DNA of 27,770 nt, taken from assembly GCA_045651865.1 (NCBI GenBank), contig JAZRTC010000122.1, forward strand, positions 1 through 27,770, given 5' to 3'. Made by a program: the position numbers and the translations under genes. The first letter of the stretch is position 1, and the number at the start of each line of letters is the position of its first letter. Below are positions 1 through 7,691 of the stretch, piece by piece. This DNA comes from RGIG1959 sp045651865 (lineage in GTDB: Bacteria; Bacillota; Clostridia; Oscillospirales; Acutalibacteraceae). The notes beneath the pieces were generated by a model. That model saw only the letters and a program-made list of their open reading frames with translations, did no database searches and had not been told where the DNA came from.

Positions 1-2
1 GT

Positions 3-902
3 ATCGTAGATGTTGATCCCAATGCCAACAGCAACGGCGACGAAGATCTCGACATTTCCGTGCCCGAGGGAATCTCCATTGTCGACCCTGTGCGCATGTA
101 TTTAAAAGAAATCGCCAAAGTTCCTCTTCTCACCGCCGAAGAGGAAATCGAGCTTGCCAAGCGCATGGAAGAGGGCGACGAGGACGCAAAACACCGTCTG
201 AGCGAAGCCAACCTTCGTCTTGTTGTTTCCATTGCAAAGCGCTATGTCGGCCGCGGCATGCTTTTCCTGGATCTTATTCAGGAAGGCAACCTTGGTCTTA
301 TCAAGGCGGTAGACAAGTTTGACTATCGCAAAGGCTATAAATTCTCAACCTACGCAACCTGGTGGCTTCGTCAGGCGATTACCCGCGCCATCGCGGATCA
401 GGCGCGCACCATCCGCATTCCCGTTCACATGGTCGAAACCATCAATAAGCTGATCCGTGTATCCCGTCAGCTTCTTCAGGAATACGGCCGCGAGCCTCTG
501 CCCGAAGAAATCGCTGAAGAAATGGGCATTTCCGAAGAAAAGGTTCGCGAGATCATCAAGATCGCGCAGGAGCCCGTATCCCTCGAAACCCCGATCGGCG
601 AAGAGGAAGACAGCCATCTTGGTGATTTTATTCCCGATGATGAAGCTCCCGCTCCTGCAGATGCCGCTTCGCACACGCTTCTTAAGGAACAGCTTGCAGA
701 GGTGCTGTCGACCCTGACACCGCGCGAAGCAAAGGTTCTCAGCCTGCGCTTTGGTCTGGAAGACGGCCATCCCCGTACGCTTGAAGATGTCGGTAAGGTG
801 TTTGATGTTACCCGTGAACGCATCCGCCAGATTGAGGCGAAGGCGCTCCGTAAGCTCCGTCATCCCAGCCGTAGCAAGAAGCTCAAGGATTTCCTTGACT
901 GA
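3..902 (+). CDS. sigA: RNA polymerase sigma factor RpoD/SigA, 5'-truncated by window edge
   Basis: This is the primary sigma factor, which directs core RNA polymerase to housekeeping promoters. The frame is open to the left edge with no stop, so the N-terminus is missing; the GTG at 60 is an internal valine, not a credible start. The visible part holds region 1.2 (DPVRMYLKEI), region 2 with the core-binding and -10 recognition segment (NLRLVVSIAKRYVGRG, then DLIQEGNLGL and the YATWWLRQAI helix), region 3 (IRIPVHMVETINKL) and region 4 with the -35 helix-turn-helix (TLEDVGKVFDVTRERIRQIE). This is the order of group 1 sigma-70 proteins, and the end KKLKDFLD is typical. The rrf2 gene begins 15 bases downstream with its own Shine-Dalgarno, so the two are probably co-transcribed. 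The identification is very secure; the distinction from an alternative group 2 sigma is less so, because the N-terminus is not visible. Confidence 0.96.
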   Translation: MVDVDPNANSNGDEDLDISVPEGISIVDPVRMYLKEIAKVPLLTAEEEIELAKRMEEGDEDAKHRLSEANLRLVVSIAKRYVGRGMLFLDLIQEGNLGLIKAVDKFDYRKGYKFSTYATWWLRQAITRAIADQARTIRIPVHMVETINKLIRVSRQLLQEYGREPLPEEIAEEMGISEEKVREIIKIAQEPVSLETPIGEEEDSHLGDFIPDDEAPAPADAASHTLLKEQLAEVLSTLTPREAKVLSLRFGLEDGHPRTLEDVGKVFDVTRERIRQIEAKALRKLRHPSRSKKLKDFLD

Positions 903-917
903 TCAGGAGGGTGCGGT

Positions 918-1313
918 ATGCACATCAATTTAGAGTCGGACTATGCTGTCCGTATTGTACGGGTGCTTGCGCAGAGCGGTGGTCGTATGGATGCGCAGTC
1001 GATCGCCGATATCAGCTGTGTTTCGCTTCGCATTACACTGAAAATTATGCGAAAGCTGGTTGCTGCAGAGCTTGCACAGTCATTCAAAGGTTCGCATGGC
1101 GGCTATACGCTTGCCAAACATCCTTGCGACATCACCCTGCGCCATGTGATCGAAGCGATCGAAGGGCCGTACCGTTTCAGCCGTTGTCTGGACGAGGGGT
1201 ACGATTGCACCTGTAAAGAAGCCATCGCTTGTCCGTTCCACTCGGTATTTGACGAGGTAACAGCAATGGTGGTCAAAAAGCTGGACGAGATCACATTTGA
1301 TAAACTGATATAA
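918..1313 (+). CDS. Rrf2-family transcriptional regulator with candidate Fe-S cysteines
   Basis: This 131-residue winged-helix DNA-binding protein belongs to the Rrf2 family (IscR, NsrR, CymR). The N-terminal half carries the winged helix (SDYAVRIVRVLAQ, ITLKIMRKLVAAEL) and the family wing GSHGGYTLAK near residues 58-67, followed by the dimerisation helix with HVIEAIEGP. Cysteines 90, 97, 99 and 105 sit where IscR and NsrR hold their iron-sulphur cluster (C-X5-C-X5-C), with a slightly different spacing here, so cluster binding is plausible but not certain. The start is fixed by AGGAGG a few bases before ATG 918. It follows sigA by 15 bases and faces metY across a shared terminator. CymR-type members control cysteine metabolism, so a role in sulphur or redox control is possible, but the sequence does not identify its targets. 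Confidence 0.9.
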   Translation: MHINLESDYAVRIVRVLAQSGGRMDAQSIADISCVSLRITLKIMRKLVAAELAQSFKGSHGGYTLAKHPCDITLRHVIEAIEGPYRFSRCLDEGYDCTCKEAIACPFHSVFDEVTAMVVKKLDEITFDKLI

Positions 1314-1349
1314 AAAAGTCGCTATCCGAAAAGGATAGCGACTTTTTTT
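1312..1349. terminator. Bidirectional rho-independent terminator between rrf2 and metY
   Basis: A perfect 10-bp stem (GTCGCTATCC, 1318-1327, with GGATAGCGAC, 1333-1342) has a GAAAA loop. It is preceded by six A residues and followed by seven T residues, so it has a U-tract on both strands. It lies between the convergent stops at 1313 and 1361 and can end both transcripts. Confidence 0.93.
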
Positions 1350-1360
1350 GCATATACAGA

Positions 1361-2635
1361 TTACACCTGATCCAGCGCTTGCTTGATATCGTCGATGATA
1401 TCCTGTGCATTTTCGATACCGACCGAGAAACGGACCAGATCGGGAGTGACACCACACTCCGCAAGCTGCTGATCGTTGAGCTGACGGTGAGTGGTAGATG
1501 CGGGATGAAGCACGCAGGTGCGAAGATCCGCAACATGAGTTGCGATGGCGGCGAGCTTAAGATTGTCCATAAAGCGGATGGCCGCTTCACGACCGCCCTT
1601 GACACCGAACGAGATGACGCCGCAAGTGCCGTTGGGCATGTATTTTTGTACAAGCGCATAATCGGGGGAGTCGGGAAGTTCGGGGAAAGAGACCCAGGAG
1701 ATGCGATCGTCGGAAAGCAGATATTCCGCAACGGCTCGTGCGTTTGCGACATGGCGCTCCATACGGAGGTGCAGTGTATCGATGCCCTGGGAGAGCAAGA
1801 ACGCGTTGGTCGGGCTGGGGGTAGAGCCGATATCGCGCATCAGATGTGTACGCGCTTTGGTGATATAGGCGGCTTTGCCGAAATGCTCGGTGTACACAAC
1901 ACCGTGATAGGTTTCGTCGGGGGTGGTCAGTTCGGGGTATTTGCCTGCCGCTGCCCAGTCAAAGTTGCCGCTGTCAACAATCACGCCACCGAGCGCGGTT
2001 GCGTGTCCGTCCAGATATTTTGAAGTGGAGTGAATGACGATATCCGCGCCGAATTCAAACGGACGGCAGTTGATGGGGGTGGGGAAGGTGTTGTCCACGA
2101 TGAGAGGCACCTGATGTGCATGAGCGATACGCGCATATTGCTCGATATCCAGCACATGCAGAGCGGGGTTGGAAAGCGATTCACCGAAAATCAGACGAGT
2201 GTTGGGTTTGAACGCCGCCTCGATTTCCTCATCGGTTGCACCCGGCTCGATGAAGGTTACATCAATGCCCATTTCGCGCAGGGTTTTGTTGAACAGGTTA
2301 AAAGTACCGCCGTAAATAGCGCTGGCGCTGATGATATGGTCACCGCTGTGCGCAATGTTGATAACCGAGATCAGAGATGCCGCCTGACCTGCAGAGGTCA
2401 TCATAGCGCCCACACCACCCTCAAGAGCGGCAATCTTCGCCTCGACAGCGTCGGTGGTCGGGTTGCTCAGACGGGTATAGAAAGAACCCGATGCTTTCAA
2501 GTCAAACAGGTCACCCATCGCCTGTGCGTTTTCATACAGAAAAGTCGTGCTCTGATAGATCGGGAGTACGCGTGCCTCGCCGTTTTTCGGGCGATATCCC
2601 GATTGAATACATTTGGTTTCAATTCGCCAATCCAT
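1361..2635 (-). CDS. metY: O-acetylhomoserine sulfhydrylase (PLP-dependent)
   Basis: This 424-residue cytoplasmic enzyme of the Cys/Met-metabolism PLP family makes homocysteine from O-acetylhomoserine and sulfide. The length matches MetY rather than the shorter MetB/MetC branch. Visible landmarks are the N-terminal ETKCIQSGYRPKNGEARVLPIYQSTTF region, which binds the neighbouring active site, the SNPTTDAVEAKIAALEGG segment, and the cofactor lysine K206 in STSKYLDGHA. The C-terminal part carries SVGIENAQDIIDDI. The ATG is preceded by AAGGAGGTAA at 2641-2650. It is a single-gene unit with its own promoter, and the short leader leaves no room for a SAM riboswitch. A cystathionine gamma-synthase role is the main alternative, but length and motifs favour MetY. 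Confidence 0.94.
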   Translation of the reverse strand: MDWRIETKCIQSGYRPKNGEARVLPIYQSTTFLYENAQAMGDLFDLKASGSFYTRLSNPTTDAVEAKIAALEGGVGAMMTSAGQAASLISVINIAHSGDHIISASAIYGGTFNLFNKTLREMGIDVTFIEPGATDEEIEAAFKPNTRLIFGESLSNPALHVLDIEQYARIAHAHQVPLIVDNTFPTPINCRPFEFGADIVIHSTSKYLDGHATALGGVIVDSGNFDWAAAGKYPELTTPDETYHGVVYTEHFGKAAYITKARTHLMRDIGSTPSPTNAFLLSQGIDTLHLRMERHVANARAVAEYLLSDDRISWVSFPELPDSPDYALVQKYMPNGTCGVISFGVKGGREAAIRFMDNLKLAAIATHVADLRTCVLHPASTTHRQLNDQQLAECGVTPDLVRFSVGIENAQDIIDDIKQALDQV

Positions 2636-2670
2636 TGTTATTACCTCCTTGAAATGGATGTCTGAATATT

Positions 2671-2699
2671 ATAGTATAGCTTTTTAATCTCTTTGTCAA
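2671..2699 (-). promoter_or_regulatory. Sigma-A promoter of metY
   Basis: On the minus strand TTGACA (2694-2699) and TACTAT (2671-2676) are separated by 17 bases. The expected start leaves a leader of about 30 bases before the metY ATG, which contains only the Shine-Dalgarno. Confidence 0.7.
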
Positions 2700-2748
2700 C
2701 GGAAATATTATCTTATGATTGAAAATAGCTTATATTATAATATATTAA

Positions 2749-2777
2749 TTGACTAAAGCGATGCTTTGTGATACAAT
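2749..2777 (+). promoter_or_regulatory. Upstream promoter P1 of the his operon, with palindrome in spacer
   Basis: TTGACT (2749-2754) and TACAAT (2772-2777) are 17 bases apart, close to the sigma-A consensus. The spacer contains the palindrome AAAGC-GAT-GCTTT (2755-2767), a likely repressor site because bound protein there would block polymerase. A related palindrome lies downstream of the second promoter. Confidence 0.6.
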
Positions 2778-2801
2778 ATTTCACAATATCGCAAAAAATG
2801 A

Positions 2802-2830
2802 TTGACAACCGTATATTTGTATGATACCAT
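2802..2830 (+). promoter_or_regulatory. Downstream promoter P2 of the his operon
   Basis: TTGACA (2802-2807) and TACCAT (2825-2830) are 17 bases apart, with transcription expected near 2837. The leader to hisZ would then be only about 36 bases, too short for a T-box or histidine attenuator, so control by a protein repressor is more likely. Confidence 0.65.
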
Positions 2831-2847
2831 ATTAGCGTATTAGCAAA

Positions 2848-2861
2848 CTAAAGTGCTTTAG
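2848..2861. promoter_or_regulatory. Candidate operator palindrome in the his leader
   Basis: CTAAAG-TG-CTTTAG is a 14-base inverted repeat just after the expected P2 start and just before the Shine-Dalgarno of hisZ. It shares CTAAAG and CTTT half-sites with the P1 spacer palindrome at 2753-2767. Two related sites at two promoters of one operon suggest a dimeric regulator. TrpR-like YerC/HisR regulators act on his genes in Firmicutes, but I cannot confirm their motif from memory. Confidence 0.45.
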
Positions 2862-2872
2862 AAGGTGACACT

Positions 2873-4078
2873 ATGAACCGAAATCGTTGTTCCACACCGC
2901 TGGGAACAAAGGATCTCTTGCTGGATGAATCGCTCATCCGTCGTGATATTGAAAATACTTTGTCGTCACTGTTTATGCGTCGCGGCTTTTCCGAGGTTAT
3001 GACACCGGGTATAGAGTTTCTGGATGTGTTTCTGGGCGACGATCCGTCGCTTCCTGTGGAAACGATGTATAAACTGACCGATACAAAGGGTCGTCTGCTT
3101 GTTATGCGTCCGGATTCCACGCAACCGATCGCCCGTTTGTCGGCGACCCGATTGCAGAATATGCCGATGCCGCTTCGCTTGTATTATGCACAGGATGTCT
3201 ACCGTATGAATGTCGGTCTGACAGGTCGTGCCGATCAGGAATTTCAGGCGGGTATTGAGCTGATCGGTGCTTCGGGTAAGCGCGCGGATCTGGAGGTGCT
3301 GACGCTTGCGGCATCCGCACTTCGCGCTATCGTCGGAGACGGTTTCCGTATTGAGATCGGTCATGTCGGTTTCTTTGAATCCTTGATGGAGGAACTGGGA
3401 GCTGATGCGACGACTGAGCAGGAAATCCGCGATCGTATTGAGGGTAAAAACTATGCCGCTCTGGCAGAACTTCTTGATACGCTTGAGCAGTCGGATGCCG
3501 TGATGGCACTTCGCCGTTTGCCGCATTTGTTCGGCGGTAAAAAAGTGCTTGAAAAGGCACAGGCGCTTTGTCGTACATCACGCGGTGAAGAGGCGCTTTC
3601 GTATCTGGCGTCGGTGTATGAAGCGCTTTGCTCGCTTGGTTTAGAGGAGCATGTGATTTTTGATCTCGGTATGTTGCATTGCAACGAATATTATACGGGT
3701 ATGATCTTCCGCGGTTACCTGGAAGGCAGCGGTGAGATTGCGCTGTCGGGCGGCCGTTACGATGCACTTTTAGAGCAATACGGCGCACCGCAGGCGGCGA
3801 CGGGATTCGCCATCAATGTGGATGTACTGATGCGCGTGCTGACTGTGCGCGGTGAAGTGAAACCTCCCAAGGTTTGCGAATTGCTGATTCATCCGATGGA
3901 AGGATATGAAACACGCGCGTTGACGCTTGCGGAGAAGATGTCGGCAGAAGGTAAGCTTTGTGAATTCAGTGTGTTTGAAACAGTTGATCAGGCAATGGAT
4001 TATGCCGCCAAAAAAGGAATTTCGTTCCTGATGATTGTGGATGAAACGGAAACCACCTGTGAGGTGAAAAAACAATGA
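2873..4078 (+). CDS. hisZ: ATP phosphoribosyltransferase regulatory subunit HisZ
   Basis: This 401-residue paralogue of histidyl-tRNA synthetase has no anticodon-binding function. It pairs with the short catalytic HisG and is needed for activity and histidine feedback. The class II synthetase fold is recognisable from TPLGTKDLL at the start, RRGFSEVMTPGIEFLDVF, the motif-2-like VMRPDSTQPIARL and RLYYAQDVYR, and the motif-3-like IALSGGRYDALLEQYG near residue 295. HisZ rather than HisS is favoured by the context with hisG and by the divergent C-terminus. The start ATG follows GAAGGTGA. The stop overlaps the hisG start as ATGA. It is the first gene of the his operon, behind two promoters. Confidence 0.94.
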   Translation: MNRNRCSTPLGTKDLLLDESLIRRDIENTLSSLFMRRGFSEVMTPGIEFLDVFLGDDPSLPVETMYKLTDTKGRLLVMRPDSTQPIARLSATRLQNMPMPLRLYYAQDVYRMNVGLTGRADQEFQAGIELIGASGKRADLEVLTLAASALRAIVGDGFRIEIGHVGFFESLMEELGADATTEQEIRDRIEGKNYAALAELLDTLEQSDAVMALRRLPHLFGGKKVLEKAQALCRTSRGEEALSYLASVYEALCSLGLEEHVIFDLGMLHCNEYYTGMIFRGYLEGSGEIALSGGRYDALLEQYGAPQAATGFAINVDVLMRVLTVRGEVKPPKVCELLIHPMEGYETRALTLAEKMSAEGKLCEFSVFETVDQAMDYAAKKGISFLMIVDETETTCEVKKQ

Positions 4079-4698
4079 AACCGCTTAGAATTGCATTGAC
4101 AAAAGGGCGTCTGGAAAAAGATACTGTGGCATTGTTTGAGCGCATGGGTCTGGATACCGACGCTGTAAAAAATAAAGGCAGAAGACTGATTCTGCCGATC
4201 GGTGATCAGATAGAGGTCGTTCTTGCGAAGGCGGCCGATGTAATCACTTATGTTGAGAACGGTGTGTGTGATCTCGGTGTCGTCGGTAAAGATACCATCG
4301 CCGAAAGCGGCGGTCGTTTTTATGAAGTGCTTGATCTTGGCTTTGGCAAATGTCGTTTTGCCGTTGCCGCACCCAAGGGGAAGGATATCTTCGGCGGTTA
4401 CCGCGAAATTACGGTTGCATCAAAATATCCTACGGTGGCGCGACGCTTTTTTGAACGCCGCGGTATGGATGTCCGCATGATTAAAATTGAAGGTTCTGTG
4501 GAACTGGCGCCGCTGATCGGCTTGTCCGACTGTATTGTCGATATCGTCGAAACGGGCGCGACGCTTAAGGAAAACGGCTTGGATATTGTAACTGATGTGA
4601 TGCCGATTTCCGCCCGCGTGGTCGTGAATATGGCGGCAATGAAGCTCAGACAGGAAGAAATTGATACGCTTGTTTCAAAGATGGAGCAGGCATTGTAA
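4075..4698 (+). CDS. hisG: ATP phosphoribosyltransferase catalytic subunit, short form
   Basis: The enzyme joins ATP and PRPP to give phosphoribosyl-ATP, the first and committed step of histidine synthesis. At 207 residues it is the short HisG form, which lacks the C-terminal regulatory domain and works with HisZ, encoded immediately upstream. Visible features are ALTKGRLEKDTVALFERMG at the N-terminus, the DLGVVGKDTIAE segment, and the PRPP-binding loop DIVETGATLKENGL near residues 156-169. The start overlaps the hisZ stop by four bases, which indicates translational coupling and probably matched subunit levels. Confidence 0.97.
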   Translation: MKPLRIALTKGRLEKDTVALFERMGLDTDAVKNKGRRLILPIGDQIEVVLAKAADVITYVENGVCDLGVVGKDTIAESGGRFYEVLDLGFGKCRFAVAAPKGKDIFGGYREITVASKYPTVARRFFERRGMDVRMIKIEGSVELAPLIGLSDCIVDIVETGATLKENGLDIVTDVMPISARVVVNMAAMKLRQEEIDTLVSKMEQAL

Positions 4699-4715
4699 TT
4701 AGAGGGTGACAAGGT

Positions 4716-6005
4716 ATGTTGTTGACAACAGTAAAAGCAGACGGTAAAACGGAATATGAACTGCTTGCGCAACTTGAAGCGCGCAGTGGCGAAGTTGACA
4801 AGCGTGTGACGGCGGCTGTTACGGAGATTTTGCAGAATGTCCGTGAACGCGGTGACGAAGCTGTGCGGGAATATACAGCGAAATTCGATGGCATTGATGC
4901 ACCTGTGCGTGCCATTGAGCGTGAGGAACTCGGCGAGCTTGCAAAAGCGTGTGATCCGAAGATCTATGAGGCGCTTTGTCGCGCGGCAGAAAATATCCGC
5001 GATTTCCATAACCGTCAGCTTCAGCAAAGCTGGATGACCACCAAAGAGGACGGTACAGTCCTCGGTCAACGGATCCGCGGTCTGGAGCGTGTGGGTATTT
5101 ATGTCCCCGGCGGTACTGCGGCGTATCCGAGCTCGGTGCTGATGAACGCCATCCCTGCCCGCATTGCAGGTGTCAAGGAGATCGTGATGGTTACACCGCC
5201 TCCGAAAACGGGCGGTTTCAATCCCGATGTGATGGCGGCAGCCTATATCGCGGGTGTTGACCGCGTGTTCCTTTGCGGTGGCGCACAGGGTGTTGCGGCG
5301 ATTGCATACGGTACACAAAGTGTACCGAAGGTGGATAAAATTGTTGGCCCCGGCAACATTTTCGTTGCGACCGCCAAGCGTCTTACTTACGGTGTTGTTG
5401 ATATCGATATGATTGCAGGCCCGAGCGAGATCCTGATTCTCGCCGATGAAACGGCAAACCCGAAGTACCTTGCCGCAGACCTGATGTCGCAGGCGGAGCA
5501 CGATATGCTCGCGTCTGCCATTCTGATCACCACCTCCGAGAAGGTCGCAATCGAAACGGCAAAAGAGCTGGAAATTCAGATCCAGTCGCTTTCCAGACAG
5601 AACATTATCCGTAAATCTCTTGAAGATTACGGCGCGGCGATCGTGTGCCGCGATATGCAGGAAGCGGTGGATTTCGCCAACCGTCTGGCACCTGAGCATC
5701 TTGAAGTGATGTGCGAAGACCCGATGTCTTATATCGGTCGTCTGGACAATGCCGGATCGGTATTTCTCGGGCAGTATGCTCCTGAGCCGCTCGGCGATTA
5801 TTATGCCGGTCCCAACCATGTTCTCCCGACGGGCGGCACAGCGCGGTTCTTCTCGCCGCTGTCGGTGGACAGCTTTGTGAAGAAATCAAGCTTCATTTAT
5901 TACAAGCGCGACGCATTGGCGGCAGCTTGTGAGGATATTGTGACACTTGCCAATGCCGAAGGATTGGATGCTCATGCACACGCGGTAGCTGTCCGATTTG
6001 AATGA
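4716..6005 (+). CDS. hisD: Histidinol dehydrogenase
   Basis: This 429-residue zinc- and NAD-dependent enzyme carries out the last two oxidations, from L-histidinol to L-histidine. Family signatures are all present: VGIYVPGGTAAYPSSVLM, KIVGPGNIFVATAK, IDMIAGPSEILI, the zinc-site region SQAEHDMLAS, the catalytic APEHLEV pair and GPNHVLPTGG near the end. Length is as usual for HisD. The ATG at 4716 follows GAGGGTGAC at moderate spacing, 17 bases after hisG. Its stop overlaps the first possible start of hisC as ATGA. Confidence 0.98.
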   Translation: MLLTTVKADGKTEYELLAQLEARSGEVDKRVTAAVTEILQNVRERGDEAVREYTAKFDGIDAPVRAIEREELGELAKACDPKIYEALCRAAENIRDFHNRQLQQSWMTTKEDGTVLGQRIRGLERVGIYVPGGTAAYPSSVLMNAIPARIAGVKEIVMVTPPPKTGGFNPDVMAAAYIAGVDRVFLCGGAQGVAAIAYGTQSVPKVDKIVGPGNIFVATAKRLTYGVVDIDMIAGPSEILILADETANPKYLAADLMSQAEHDMLASAILITTSEKVAIETAKELEIQIQSLSRQNIIRKSLEDYGAAIVCRDMQEAVDFANRLAPEHLEVMCEDPMSYIGRLDNAGSVFLGQYAPEPLGDYYAGPNHVLPTGGTARFFSPLSVDSFVKKSSFIYYKRDALAAACEDIVTLANAEGLDAHAHAVAVRFE

Positions 6006-7105
6006 AAGGTTTTGAACACAGTATGAGTTATATACTTTCCGATAAAACCGCATCGCTCAAGCCGTATACCCCTAACGAAGGCGTATACCGCATTCGGCTG
6101 GATGCGAATGAATCGTTTTTGTTGCCGACAGAGTCTGATCGTGATGCAATGGGGCAGGTGATTGCGGAGCTTGACCTTCGCCGTTATCCCGATCCTCTTG
6201 CAACCGAAGCGTGCGAGGCGTTTGCATCGCTTTATGAATTGGATCCTTCAACAGTGACGGCGGGCAACGGCTCGGATGAACTGATCAGCGTAATCATGTC
6301 GGTGTTTTTGCAAAAAGGCGAAAAAGTGCTGACGGTTTCTCCGGATTTTTCCATGTATCGCTTTTACACGGATATCACTGAGAATCCTTGCGTAGTGCTG
6401 GAGAAGAATGAGGATCTGACAATCGATGTGGATCGCGTCATTGATACGATCAATCAAGAGCAAATCCGTTTATTTATCTTCTCTAACCCCTGCAACCCGA
6501 CATCGCTCGGTTTGGATCGTGATGCCGTGCGTCGGATTATCCGTGAAACAGCGGCGTTGATCGTGCTGGATGAAGCGTATATGGATTTCTGGGATCAGTC
6601 GCTTCTCGGAGAAGTCGCGCAGTATGACAATCTGATCATTCTGCGTACGGCATCCAAAGCACTTGGACTTGCTGCTGTGCGTCTGGGATTTGCGGTGGCG
6701 AACGAGACGCTGACAGGTATTCTCCGTGCCGCGAAATCGCCGTATAATGTCAATTCTGCGACGCAGGCGATTGCGACGATCGCACTGTCTAACCCGCTGT
6801 ACAAAGAGGTTTATATCGATTTGCTTGTGCAATCGCGTAAACAGCTCAGCGACGGTCTGACACCGCTTGTGAAAAAAGGGTATATCCGCAAGCTGTATGA
6901 AAGCTGTACCAACTTTGTGCTGATTGAGCTGGATGACGCCAAATATTTCTGGGAAGAGCTTGCCGATTTCGGCATTGTTGTCCGACTTCTCGGAGAGAAT
7001 CGCTTGCGCATCACTGCCGGTACCGAGGCGGAAAATAAAGAAGTCATCGCGGGCATCGCATCGATTGCCCGTCACCGTGAACAGGAAGCGGAGGGAACAT
7101 TATGA
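6002..7105 (+). CDS. hisC: Histidinol-phosphate aminotransferase
   Basis: This PLP-dependent class I/II aminotransferase transfers the amino group from glutamate to imidazole-acetol phosphate to give histidinol phosphate. Recognisable parts are RLDANESFLLP near residue 30, the cofactor contact GNGSDELI, FSNPCNPTSLGL, VLDEAYMDF, and the cofactor lysine near K219 in TASKALGLAAVRLGFAV. The start is uncertain: ATG 6002 overlaps the hisD stop (ATGA) without a clear Shine-Dalgarno, while ATG 6023 gives MSYILSDKTASLKPY, which resembles the usual HisC N-terminus and has an AAAGG about 13 bases upstream. The 6002 start is kept because coupling by ATGA is the rule in this operon. The 3' end overlaps hisB. 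Confidence 0.95.
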   Translation: MKGFEHSMSYILSDKTASLKPYTPNEGVYRIRLDANESFLLPTESDRDAMGQVIAELDLRRYPDPLATEACEAFASLYELDPSTVTAGNGSDELISVIMSVFLQKGEKVLTVSPDFSMYRFYTDITENPCVVLEKNEDLTIDVDRVIDTINQEQIRLFIFSNPCNPTSLGLDRDAVRRIIRETAALIVLDEAYMDFWDQSLLGEVAQYDNLIILRTASKALGLAAVRLGFAVANETLTGILRAAKSPYNVNSATQAIATIALSNPLYKEVYIDLLVQSRKQLSDGLTPLVKKGYIRKLYESCTNFVLIELDDAKYFWEELADFGIVVRLLGENRLRITAGTEAENKEVIAGIASIARHREQEAEGTL

Positions 7106-7677
7106 GAGAAGCAACCGTTACGCGTAAAACGCGTGAAACCGATATCACCGTTTCGGTCAATCTGGACGGCGGCGTTGTTGAGGTGTCGACAGGCATCGGC
7201 TTTTTTGATCATATGTTGGAAGCGTTCGCGGTTCACAGCGGCATCGGTATGACGGTGAACGCGAAAGGTGATCTGTATGTAGACGGTCACCATACCGTTG
7301 AGGATACTGCCATCGTCCTCGGACAAGCCATCGCTAAAGCGCTTGGTGACAAAGGCGGTATTGCCCGCTTCGGCAGCTTTTATATTCCCATGGATGAATC
7401 GCTTTGCTTTGCATCGCTGGATATCAGCGGCAGACCGTATCTGGTGTTTGATGCGTTGTTCCGTGAGGAAAAGGTGGGGGATTACGATTCCTGCCTGACT
7501 TCGGAATTTTTCCGTGCGTTGGCATTTCACGCGGGATGGACACTCCATGTCCGCGTGCTGTACGGGCAGAATACACACCATATGATTGAAGGTTTGTTCA
7601 AAGCGGTCGCTCACGCCATGAAAGCGGCAATTGTGCCGAGTGACGGCGTGCTCTCGACAAAAGGCAGTTTAGACTGA
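7102..7677 (+). CDS. hisB: Imidazoleglycerol-phosphate dehydratase, monofunctional
   Basis: This 191-residue enzyme dehydrates imidazole-glycerol phosphate to imidazole-acetol phosphate with a manganese centre. The family motifs GFFDHMLEAFAVHSG, DGHHTVEDTAIVLGQA and HHMIEGLFKAVAHA supply the metal-binding histidines and glutamates. It lacks the histidinol-phosphatase domain of the enterobacterial HisB, and no separate histidinol phosphatase gene is seen in the window. The start overlaps the hisC stop as ATGA and has GCGGAGGG at good spacing. Confidence 0.98.
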   Translation: MREATVTRKTRETDITVSVNLDGGVVEVSTGIGFFDHMLEAFAVHSGIGMTVNAKGDLYVDGHHTVEDTAIVLGQAIAKALGDKGGIARFGSFYIPMDESLCFASLDISGRPYLVFDALFREEKVGDYDSCLTSEFFRALAFHAGWTLHVRVLYGQNTHHMIEGLFKAVAHAMKAAIVPSDGVLSTKGSLD

Positions 7678-7691
7678 AAGGTTGATCTTCA

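Noticed and set aside
60..62. GTG as the start of the sigma factor gene
   Set aside because: The frame is open to position 3 and the sequence there is an acidic linker typical of sigma region 1 to 1.2; no ribosome site precedes the GTG.
2636..2872. SAM riboswitch for metY or T-box for the his operon
   Set aside because: The metY leader is about 30 bases and the his leader about 36 bases from the inferred starts. Neither can hold these structures, and no T-box sequence (TGGNACCGCG type) is seen.
4398..5819. Long minus-strand ORF (473 codons) opposite hisG and hisD
   Set aside because: It is a shadow of strongly conserved plus-strand genes. Its product is rich in Cys, Arg and His, has no family motifs and no ribosome site.
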